Positions 48,248 to 56,289 of a DNA stretch of 64,000 nt are shown piece by piece; position 1 is the stretch's first letter, and every line of letters begins with the position of its first letter. Where the stretch lies: contig JAKIMF020000013.1 in NCBI GenBank assembly GCA_022605425.2, forward strand, positions 620,001 through 684,000, in the 5' to 3' direction. The notes beneath the pieces are model-generated. The model saw nothing but the letters and a program-made list of their open reading frames with translations. It was not told the DNA's origin and did not search any database. Origin of the DNA: Hamiltosporidium tvaerminnensis (lineage: Eukaryota > Microsporidia > Dubosqiidae). The translations under genes and the position numbers were made by a program.

Positions 48248-50476
48248 ATGCCAAAACCTCAGTATTTTCTTCCACTTAACACTCAAATAACAGATCCTTC
48301 TACCAAGATAACATACACTCTAACAAAACTACTTGGTCGTGGTGCATTTGCACAGTGCTATCTTGCTATTACAGATACAAAAAAAGTAGCAATAAAAATA
48401 GTAAAATTGTCAGATTTAAAAACGGAAAAAATAAAAGAAAAACTGGAATCCGAAGTTTTAATACACAAGAGTCTCAACCATCCGTACATAGTGACTTTAC
48501 ACACATCTTTTCGTACCACAGAATACGTATTTATGGTGATGGAACTGTGTGAGAACAAGACATTGGACGATTTATTGAAGAAATGCCAGTGTTTATCAGA
48601 AAAATATGTAAAAAAATATACGTTACAACTTATCTGTGCGCTCAAATACCTCCATGAAAACAAATGTGTAGTTCATCGCGACTTAAAACTCTCAAATCTT
48701 TTTCTCGACACAAATTATAATTTAAAAATCGGTGATTTCGGTCTTTCTGCTGTCATACGGCTCGGACAAAAGAAGAGAACTGTGTGTGGAACACCAAATT
48801 ATATTGCACCCGAGGTTTTGTTTGATAAAGCTAATGGACACTCCTATGAGGCAGATGTATGGTCTTTAGGTGTTATTATGTACACATTGTTGATCGGTAC
48901 ACCTCCTTTTCAAAAAGAAAATGTTAAAGAAATTTATAAAATGATACAACAGAACAGTTATATATTTCCTAGTTGCAGTAAATTAAATACAGCTATTTCA
49001 CAACACTCTAAGACACTTATATCTTCTATACTTACTACTAATCCTCTGCTAAGACCTTCTTTTAGTCAGATACTTATACATCCATTCTTCTCTGATTCTT
49101 ATTCTCAAATTCTTATCAATAAAATATTTGGAATTGAAAATAAAATTAACAATAATTTTGTAGAAGGTGTTAGTGATAAGAATAAGGATTTATATAAGGA
49201 CTATACTAGTAGAGATAACAGGGTGTTAACTAGCAAATTGTTAGAAGGTGTTAATAATAAGGACTATACTAGTAGAGATAACAGGGTGTTAACTAGCAAA
49301 TTGTTAGAAGGTGTTAATAATAAGGACTATACTAGTAGAGATAACAGGGTGTTAACTAGCAAATTGTTAGAGGGTGTTAATGATAAGAATAAGGACTATA
49401 CTAGTAGAGATAACAGGGTGTTAACTAGCAAATTGTTAGAGGGTGTTAATGATAAGAATAAGGACTATACTAGTAGAGATAACAGGGTGTTAAATGGTCA
49501 CTTAAGTAATAACCCTAATGAACCTATTAATAACAACCCTAACCCCTGTATTCATTCTAATTCCCATTCTAACCCTAACCCTAATTCATGCATAAATACC
49601 AACCCTAACCACAACCCTAACCCTAATCCACGCATAAATACCAACCCTAACCCTAATCCACGCATAAACACTAACCCTAATCCCTGCATAAACAACCATT
49701 CAAATCACAAGAATAATGAAAATACAAATAACATCTTAAAAAATAGCAATAAAACAATTTCTATGATAGAAAGATTCTACATTTCTTTAAAAGATAAACT
49801 ATACGAAGAATTAACATGTACATATGATTATGTAACTTTCTCAATACCAATATCAAGATACAGAGTAATAGGATATAACATGTCTTCAGGTAGATGTGGT
49901 GTATATTTCTCTGACCATACTAATATGGTACTAGAAGTGTGTAATAAGAAAGTTTTATATCTCAGTGTAAGTAAAGAAGAAAATAAAAAAGTTTATTGTA
50001 GTGAAGAACATCTTATAGGAAGAGTACCTGATATTCTGTGTGAGAAGTATGAGGTATTAAAGTATTATGTTAAGAATTTTGGTATTAACAATAAAGAGGG
50101 TAATTATAGTAATTATAGTAATTATAATAATTGTAAGGATAATAATGGTTTTGGTTATAATTATAAGGATTGTAAGGATAATAATTATAAGGATAGTAAG
50201 GATATTAATTGTAATAATTATAAGGAAAACCTTTATAATAACAATATTGGTGTTAACGATAGGAGCTTTGTTATGAGGGTTAAAAGGGTGGAGAATGGGT
50301 TGTTATTTGGACAATTTAATAATATTTTTGTTTTTGATTTTGTTGATGGTAATAGGGTTGTAATTTATGATAAAGGAAGAAAAGTGTATTGCTGTGATGT
50401 AAAGGGTGTTAAGAAAATGACAGAAAATATGCGGGTTTTTTGTATGGGGGTGTTAGAATCACAGATAAAGAAGTAG
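48248..50476 (+). CDS. PLK: polo-like kinase with repeat-expanded linker
   Basis: 742 residues: an N-terminal Ser/Thr kinase and a C-terminal polo-box region, the kinase that controls mitotic entry, spindle poles and cytokinesis. Kinase (about 24-281): glycine loop GRGAFAQCY (30-38), Lys in VAIK (K50), HRDLKLSN (143-150), DFG (163-165), activation loop KKRTVCGTPNYIAPE (175-189) with T178 at the activating position. Polo box 1 spans about 505-612, with IGYNMSSGRCGVYFSD (541-556) and KYEVLKYYVKNFG (600-612). Polo box 2 spans about 670-740. The linker (317-500) is expanded by five copies of a 21-22-residue repeat containing SRDNRVLTSKLLEGV and by an Asn-Pro tract (420-482). A second Asn/Tyr/Lys-rich insert lies between the polo boxes (613-665). 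The kinase core is intact and CCCC precedes the ATG. The linker repeats are not part of the family's usual plan. Confidence 0.96.
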   Translation: MPKPQYFLPLNTQITDPSTKITYTLTKLLGRGAFAQCYLAITDTKKVAIKIVKLSDLKTEKIKEKLESEVLIHKSLNHPYIVTLHTSFRTTEYVFMVMELCENKTLDDLLKKCQCLSEKYVKKYTLQLICALKYLHENKCVVHRDLKLSNLFLDTNYNLKIGDFGLSAVIRLGQKKRTVCGTPNYIAPEVLFDKANGHSYEADVWSLGVIMYTLLIGTPPFQKENVKEIYKMIQQNSYIFPSCSKLNTAISQHSKTLISSILTTNPLLRPSFSQILIHPFFSDSYSQILINKIFGIENKINNNFVEGVSDKNKDLYKDYTSRDNRVLTSKLLEGVNNKDYTSRDNRVLTSKLLEGVNNKDYTSRDNRVLTSKLLEGVNDKNKDYTSRDNRVLTSKLLEGVNDKNKDYTSRDNRVLNGHLSNNPNEPINNNPNPCIHSNSHSNPNPNSCINTNPNHNPNPNPRINTNPNPNPRINTNPNPCINNHSNHKNNENTNNILKNSNKTISMIERFYISLKDKLYEELTCTYDYVTFSIPISRYRVIGYNMSSGRCGVYFSDHTNMVLEVCNKKVLYLSVSKEENKKVYCSEEHLIGRVPDILCEKYEVLKYYVKNFGINNKEGNYSNYSNYNNCKDNNGFGYNYKDCKDNNYKDSKDINCNNYKENLYNNNIGVNDRSFVMRVKRVENGLLFGQFNNIFVFDFVDGNRVVIYDKGRKVYCCDVKGVKKMTENMRVFCMGVLESQIKK
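49196..49495 (+). repeat. coding minisatellite in the kinase linker, 63-75-bp units
   Basis: Five in-frame units, each with AGAGATAACAGGGTGTTAA and, in most, CTAGCAAATTGTTAGA. They code KDYTSRDNRVLTSKLLEGVN with an optional NDKN insertion. Units are almost identical at the DNA level, including silent sites, which points to recent expansion. Confidence 0.95.
49505..49690 (+). repeat. telomere-like CCCTAA hexamers coding Asn-Pro repeats
   Basis: Runs of AACCCT/CCCTAA hexamers interleaved with short spacers (CCACGCATAAATACC and similar) within the kinase frame. Each hexamer codes Asn-Pro. The pattern equals the C-strand of a TTAGGG-type telomere repeat. Confidence 0.9.
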
Positions 50477-50492
50477 GGTTTTGGTTATGTGT

Positions 50493-50842
50493 GGTTAACA
50501 GGGTGTTAAATAACAAGTATATATTACTGTTGGTTAAAGGGGTGATAACTATAGGCAGGAATTTATATGTGGTTAACAGGGTGTTAAATTAGAAGTATAT
50601 ATTACTGTTAGTTAAAGGGGTGATAACTATAGGCAGGGATTTATATGTGGTTAACAGGGTGTTAAATAACAAGTATATATTACTGTTGGTTAAAGGGGTG
50701 ATAACTATAGGCAGGGATTTATATGTGGTTAACAGGGTGTTAAATAACAAGTATATATTACTGTTGGTTAAAGGGGTGATAACTATATGTAAGGTATTTC
50801 AAATGGTTAACAGGGTGTTAAATAACGAGTATATTACAAACA
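50493..50842 (+). repeat. 78-bp tandem array just downstream of the kinase gene
   Basis: Five unit starts at exact 78-bp spacing (50493, 50571, 50649, 50727, 50805), each beginning GGTTAACAGGGTGTTAAAT; the last unit is partial. The first starts 17 bases after the kinase stop codon. One unit carries an in-frame TAG, and the 90-codon frame at 50620-50892 is a by-product of the 78-bp (26-codon) period. Confidence 0.95.
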
Positions 50843-50974
50843 ACATATCATGCTATCAACAATCTTATTATCAACATATCATGCTATTATAAAATTTTCA
50901 AATAAGTATTTTGTAGATTTCAAGTTTTAAATAAAGAAAGAAAAATAGAAAATATATTTTTAAGTTTAATTTTT

Positions 50975-51085
50975 ATCTTTTAAATTATAATTTGTTTTTT
51001 TCTTTTAATTATAATTCATAGCTCTTAAATTATAATTCTTTTCTTTTAAATTACAATTCTTTCCTCTTAAATTGTAATTTGTTCT
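50975..51085 (+). repeat. short tandem repeat around TCTTTTAAATTATAATT
   Basis: About five diverged units of 20-25 bp carrying CTCTTAAATTATAATTC-like sequence. Non-coding. Confidence 0.7.
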
Positions 51086-51319
51086 TTTCATACTTTATTA
51101 AAAACTAATATATTCTTACTTACATACAACTGTATCAGAAGAAAAAAGGTGTGTAATTAAGTATTTTAATTAAATTTAAATTTTTAGTAAAAAAAACAAA
51201 CCCTTTTTTAAAAAAGATGGTTTTTCTTATTGTTGATAGAAAAAAATATAAATGATTCTAGATTGATATATAATTTCTTTTTTAGCACTTGATGTGTATT
51301 TACTAGGATATTTATATTA

Positions 51320-51760
51320 CAATGCTTTTTCTTTGAAAGGTATGTAGAACTTAATTAATAAATGGGAGAGTTACAATGTGTGTAATTGTAGGTCGAAGCT
51401 TACTTTGGGCTTTCCAAAGACTAGCAGAAGTCTTACTTACTATACACTTTCTGAACCTAATAAACTTCTAGCTAAGATATATCACAGCGACTTAATTAAA
51501 AGTTATTTATATGTTACAATGACATACCAACAGTTATAACCTGCTACTTAAAGTTCTCTGGCTTTTTGAAGAATAAATTTAAAACTATATTCTAGTTGTA
51601 ATGGCATACCAACAGTTATAACCTGTACTTAACGTTCTCTGGGTTTTTGGAGGATAAATTTAAAACTGTATTCTAGTTGTAATGGCATACCAACAGTTAT
51701 AACCTGCTACTTAACGTTCTCTGGATTTTTACAAGATAAGTTTATGGCTTTATCTTAGTT
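51320..51760 (-). repeat. family A fragment, copy A5, with internal triplication
   Basis: The middle part of family A in the same orientation as A1: GGTATGTAGAACTTAATTAAT, then CTTTCTGAACCTAATAAACTTC, then CATACCAACAGTTATAACCTG. It has internal deletions relative to A1, and both ends are missing. From about 51510 on, a ~83-bp segment around the CATACCAACAG block is repeated three times in tandem, a feature not seen in the other copies. Confidence 0.75.
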
Positions 51761-53200
51761 AGTGCTTAAATACTAGTTAAATATATTTTTTACAAATGAA
51801 AAAAAGGTATTTATTTAGCTTCTTTATTTGAGATTATTTTAAATTTTTCAATAATTACACTTTTCTACAGCTGTATTGGTTTTATTTTGATATGGTGTAT
51901 TCAGACGCAACCTTATGTTTGGTTTTTTTGGCTTTTTAAACTTTAAAAATATTTTACTCAACAACTAGTCAAGAGGTTCTGGAACCTTAGAATAAATCCG
52001 TACGTATAAGCAAAAAATATAAACTAGGATGTTACATCTAATTCAAGAATTACAAAAAACGGAATAAAATGTTTTTTACAGAAAATGATTTGTGTTTTTG
52101 GTGCAAATGAAGCTGAAATTGTATTTTTTAGACCCATTTGCCGATAAAAATCAAATATTTACATTTTAGGTGGAATGTTTCGATATAAAAAGACTTATGT
52201 TTCCATAGAAAATGCTGATGGAAAAATCAATGCAAACGCGAAGTGTCTTGTCTAGCTTTATTAAAATGTTTGTAAATCTTGAATACTTCAAAAAAAAAGT
52301 TGAAGGTACAAGTCAAATTGAAATAAACGCTTCAGTTAAATTCTTTTAAAATTTATAGTTAATCTCTTTAGGTTTTTTAGTGTTTATTTGTATCGGTTTC
52401 TGCTAAAAAAAATATTATATAGAATGTATAAATATATCTAAAATAACTTCCTCTCTGCAAAATTACCTTTTTTAACTGTCGATCACTAATTAATTATGAG
52501 CATACTTTAACTCTAGTCTAGATGTCTTCATAACAAAAAAACATTATCTAACTGTAAAACGAGAATTAGAATCATTTACAGTTAAATCAACTACCTGCTA
52601 TACGTTTAATAAAAATAATTCTTTAGTTTATAATTTTTTAAATAATTAAAATATCTAAGTACAATAAAAAAGCGAATGAATCACAGGATCTTCTCTTTAT
52701 GAGATTTGAAATATATCTTTGAAATTAAAATTTTTCGTTGAAGTCTATATATAGGTATTTAATTTATAAAAATATACTGGAAAAACACTGATAGAGGCTT
52801 GTTTTGATAAGTCCTTTATTTTGTTAGATGTAATAAATTTTAGGATTTGTGTTATAGTCAGCGTCTATTCATATTTAATATGATATATGCCATAAACAAA
52901 CTATTTCTCAATTTTCAGCTTTTAATTGGTTTAAAGAACAAAAGTATTTTATTTATTGGGCAGAGTTTTAAAGATGTAAACCCATAACAATAAAGTCTAG
53001 ATTAATATAGATTATTAAATGTGTGAAATTATTAGAAAGAATTGGCTACTTAATCTTATCTTCAAATAACAATAAACGAAATATTTATTTCAAACATTTT
53101 TTTCAATTAAGAGTAAAAATATTTGGTTAATTAAATTATTCTCTAAATATTGTAGAAAGAACTTTTATAATTTTGATGTGCTTATTATTCAAATGATAAT
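51761..53200. other. AT-rich stretch with a possible decayed coding patch
   Basis: A patch at 52040-52260 has more G+C and short peptide-like runs in the plus frames (FFTENDLCFWC; FRYKKTYVSIENADGK) broken by stops. It may be old coding DNA, but I cannot identify it. The rest is featureless. Confidence 0.35.
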
Positions 53201-53219
53201 TGGAAATCATTTTATAAAC

Positions 53220-53452
53220 TGCTTAAGAGATGCTTTAATCTTTAACAAATTTGTAAAAATTCCAAGTACATTCAAACTTGGCCCTAAATCTGTAAAAATC
53301 ATGGTGAAGAATGGCATAATATTGAAGATGTGGGGTGCCTTCGTGTAGAAATTGAAACTAAATCTAACTATACAGTGGTTAAAACTATAAAGTATCTAAG
53401 GTCAATAAATCGTAGAAAACTGGTTTATAACTATTTGTTTAGTTTGTCTTAA
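53220..53452 (+). pseudogene. possible decayed coding patch, unknown
   Basis: Two neighbouring plus-strand frames look coding-like. The first gives NCLRDALIFNKFVKIP and on to GPKSVKIMVKNG. About where it ends, a second frame opens with EEWHNIEDVGCLRVEIETKS and continues to a stop at about 53452. A single frameshift would join the two readings. No family is recognised. Base composition is richer in G+C than the flanks. Confidence 0.2.
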
Positions 53453-53633
53453 ACGATGTAAAGATGTGTATTAAAAGACCATATATATCGTTTTTATAAA
53501 AAACTTTAACTAGGAATTCGCTCCTAAGATTTACTTAGACAGATTTGGAACCAGAAAAACTCTTCTTTACTTAATATTTTACTTGAATTTATTGCATACC
53601 ACGTGTTTTATTCAACAAAATAAATAAAGTGTA

Positions 53634-54083
53634 TTACAGAGGACTTAAACAAATGGCTAAGTTAATATATATTTGCTCTAATTTAACCAAACTAGGTTTC
53701 AATGACTTTTGATAATGTAGTACTGTTTCGAAAGAGTTTACCGTATTCATATCAATAGATGTCGGAATACTATTATGACCAATAAGTCTAAAGACACACA
53801 CGCCTATAAAAAAAGCAATTGAGTATGGTGGGCTGCTTAAAATAATTTTAATAACGATAAAAAAAATCAACAAATGAATGATGTTGCCAAGATTCAATAC
53901 AAAAAAGTTATAATAAGGAACAAAACCCTTGAAAATTTTACAAATAAATGAATTATATAAAAAAAAAGTAATCGAAACCCGTAAATTAAAATTTAGCTGA
54001 TTATCCTTACATACAGAGTTATATGGACATATATAGATTTTTTTTATGTTAATATAATTGAATCTATGAATACTTATGGGCAT
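53634..54083 (-). CDS. possible membrane protein, unknown, or recently decayed gene
   Basis: 149 codons from ATG, clearly longer than chance open frames in DNA of this composition, with somewhat more G+C than its flanks. The product has a polar N-terminal third (1-32), then two or three hydrophobic segments within residues 35-105, and a hydrophilic end with SIDMNTVNSFETVLHYQKSL. No motif is recognised and no signal peptide is clear. CC, not CCC, precedes the ATG, so the start-site signal of the confident genes is absent. It may be a small membrane protein or the remains of a longer gene. Confidence 0.45.
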   Translation of the reverse strand: MPISIHRFNYINIKKIYICPYNSVCKDNQLNFNLRVSITFFLYNSFICKIFKGFVPYYNFFVLNLGNIIHLLIFFIVIKIILSSPPYSIAFFIGVCVFRLIGHNSIPTSIDMNTVNSFETVLHYQKSLKPSLVKLEQIYINLAICLSPL

Positions 54084-54084
54084 G

Positions 54085-54800
54085 GACTGCTTAAATCTAC
54101 ATCATCAAAAAACAGGACAAAATAGACAGTCGTTTATTTATCTTAATTTTTTATTAAATATATCATGATTACCTTCAAAAACTTTGTTCTGATTATCTTT
54201 TTAATCTATAAATGAAACTTGAATCCAATTTGTTAAAGTAGCGACAAACCATACCAGATACGAAGCATTTATAAATTTAATTAAATATTGGATTTATTTT
54301 ACCAATTAATATATTTTATAAAACGTGATAAAAATATTTGTAGAATATAAACTTTTTAGTTTTGATGTCGCAATTAAATAGGATTAAAAAACCATTCACT
54401 GAACACTCTAAACCTAAATTTTAAAATCAGATAGTATATATTCTTCGGGATACATGTATAAATTTAAAAACAAAATAGCCCAAAAATTCTAAATTTTGTT
54501 TTAATACCTAAATAAATTCTAATAGTAACTATATTTTTCACTATCTAGTATTTTATTAATATCCTGAGTCTAAATATCTGAACATATTTTGACAAATTTT
54601 AATTTATTTAATGATTAATTGTAAAAGAAAATACCATTAGGTTGATTATTGTAGTTACAAAGTCTGTTTTACGAGGATTAAAAACTAATAATTTTACTGT
54701 AAATAGTTTTCACTAACCTATTAAAATAAAATTTCCATAATTAGAAATTCTTAAATTTTACATCATTTATATAATCAAATTTATATTCTCTATTCATGGA
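54085..54800. other. AT-rich stretch, no gene recognised
   Basis: No open frame or repeat recognised. Confidence 0.5.
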
Positions 54801-54812
54801 TAAAAATGAATT

Positions 54813-55057
54813 TCAAATATAAGTTTTGCATACTTTATAATATTCCTCTTGTATCCATTGATGAAAACTGCAAAAAGACAGAAAATTTAAAATATGTCTC
54901 TTCTTATACTCTTTATTAACTGTCTCATATTCATTATAAAAAAAGGCAAAAATACTCAATATTAAAATAATATATCTTCTAACACTCAATACCAAATGTC
55001 TTAATAAATAATAAAAAGAAATTCAACCATATAACCGATTGATTTTTCCATAATATA
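54813..55057 (-). pseudogene. possible small membrane protein with a frameshift, unknown
   Basis: A minus-strand ATG near 55055 opens a short frame (MEKSIGYMVEFLFIIY) that stops near 55007. From about there, a shifted frame continues LLRHLVLSVRRYIILILSIF and on to a stop at 54813, including a hydrophobic segment and a polar tail with FHQWIQEEYYKV. Together they would make a protein of about 80 residues with one or two membrane spans. The second frame has no ATG of its own. No intron signal is visible at the junction. It could be a pseudogene, an assembly error, or chance. Confidence 0.22.
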
Positions 55058-55153
55058 TTTAAGTTTTAAATTTTTTTGACAAACCAAAACAATATGCTAA
55101 AAAATATAGAAAATATATTATTTATTTGAATTATCTACTATCTCTATTATTAA

Positions 55154-55414
55154 TTACGAAAGAAGATGTAAAAGAGTCAAAGTTACTTTAGATAAATGTT
55201 GTGGTTCTTTGAGAGAACAAAAAACAACATGCTTATGGTCCTTTTTAATCTTTCTACTATAAAGAAAATCAGAAATGATAGATGTATATAAAACGGTTTC
55301 CGGTGCATTTTGTGAAATATAAATAAATAAATGCGTTGATGTCTCTAAAACTCTAAAGTGTGTATTAACTCCAAATATCTCAGTTTCAAAATCTGTATAT
55401 TTTGTTTTCAACAT
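55154..55414 (-). CDS. possible proteasome-assembly-chaperone-4-like small protein
   Basis: 86 codons from the ATG at 55412-55414; the frame is open a little further upstream, but only to a GTG. The product looks like a compact alpha/beta protein: DFETEIFGVNTHFRVLE, then THLFIYISQNAPETVLYTSI, then KHVVFCSLKEPQHLSKVTL and a C-terminal helix. The order resembles the small proteasome assembly chaperones PAC4/PSMG4, in which a 'HFHV' strand is followed by an aromatic 'LFLWVG' strand and a late 'VFVSYNL' strand. That is from memory of the family and is a weak match. No C-triplet precedes the ATG. Length is near the chance limit, but codon composition favours coding. If real, it would act early in 20S proteasome assembly. 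Confidence 0.42.
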   Translation of the reverse strand: MLKTKYTDFETEIFGVNTHFRVLETSTHLFIYISQNAPETVLYTSIISDFLYSRKIKKDHKHVVFCSLKEPQHLSKVTLTLLHLLS

Positions 55415-55537
55415 TCCAATCACTTATTATGGTACTTTCGCGTTTCCATAGATTTCCATCTTTTTAATAATTTCTAACCAATCATCTTGTTTCTTTGTAA
55501 ATAGGAAGAAAAAAATATTTTTGAGTACATTTACTTT

Positions 55538-55740
55538 AAATGGTAAAAACGTCAATCAATTTTCTTTGAAACTACGAAAGATTTATTTAAAAATGTAAAT
55601 TTACTAGAAATGGCAAAAACGTCAATCGAATTTTTTAAAAAAACTATGAAATCTTTTTAAAAATGTAAATTATATCTTTAAAGTCTAAAAACATCAATCT
55701 ATCGTTTTTAAAATCATCTTGATATTTAAAAAAGTAGCAA
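55538..55740 (+). repeat. imperfect tandem repeat, ~75-bp unit
   Basis: About two and a half units, each with AAAAACGTCAATC and TTTAAAAATGTAAATT; the third is degenerate. Non-coding. Confidence 0.7.
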
Positions 55741-56151
55741 CATAATTAGAATTTTAAAACAATTTAAGAACATTTTTTAATTTAAGTAATATTTTTTTTT
55801 ATCTTTTTGGGTAATTCTTAAAATTTCTCAATTTAATGGAAATTAAAGTAAAAGGAGATATTTTTTTTCATTGGTCATAAAATTTAATATGAAAAAAATA
55901 GAACATTTTTTCTCTTTTTTGACCAAATAAAGAATAAGAAAACTAATGTAAATTTTCTGTTTGCTCGAATAGATTGAAATTTTTTTTAAATTTATATACT
56001 TTATTTCTTACTAATCTTTAAGTTATAGTTGGTTCAAATTCTATATTTTATTTAACTTACATCATTTTATTCCTATAACTTAATCACTTATCATTTTAAA
56101 TTCATCTGTAATAACAATCTAAAATCTTTAAATTTAAAAAACATTACTTTT

Positions 56152-56262
56152 ATGATACTCAGATACTGTGATGCTTAGATACTATGATACTCAGATACTG
56201 TGATGCTTAGATACTATGATACTGTGATACTATGATACTTTGATTCTGTGATACTTAGATAC
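56152..56262 (+). repeat. short tandem repeat of GATACTATGATACTCA type
   Basis: About 110 bp of 10-11-bp units (GATACTATGA, TACTCAGATA, CTGTGATGCTTA) with a higher-order period of about 32 bp. Confidence 0.9.
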
Positions 56263-56289
56263 TAAAATAATTAGATAAATAAAATAGAT

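Noticed and set aside
48358-48663. 101-codon minus-strand frame and the 65-codon plus-strand frame at 48355
   Set aside because: Shadows of the polo-like kinase gene in other frames.
50620-50892. 90-codon open frame downstream of the kinase
   Set aside because: It is a consequence of a 78-bp tandem array whose period is a multiple of three; another unit has an in-frame stop.
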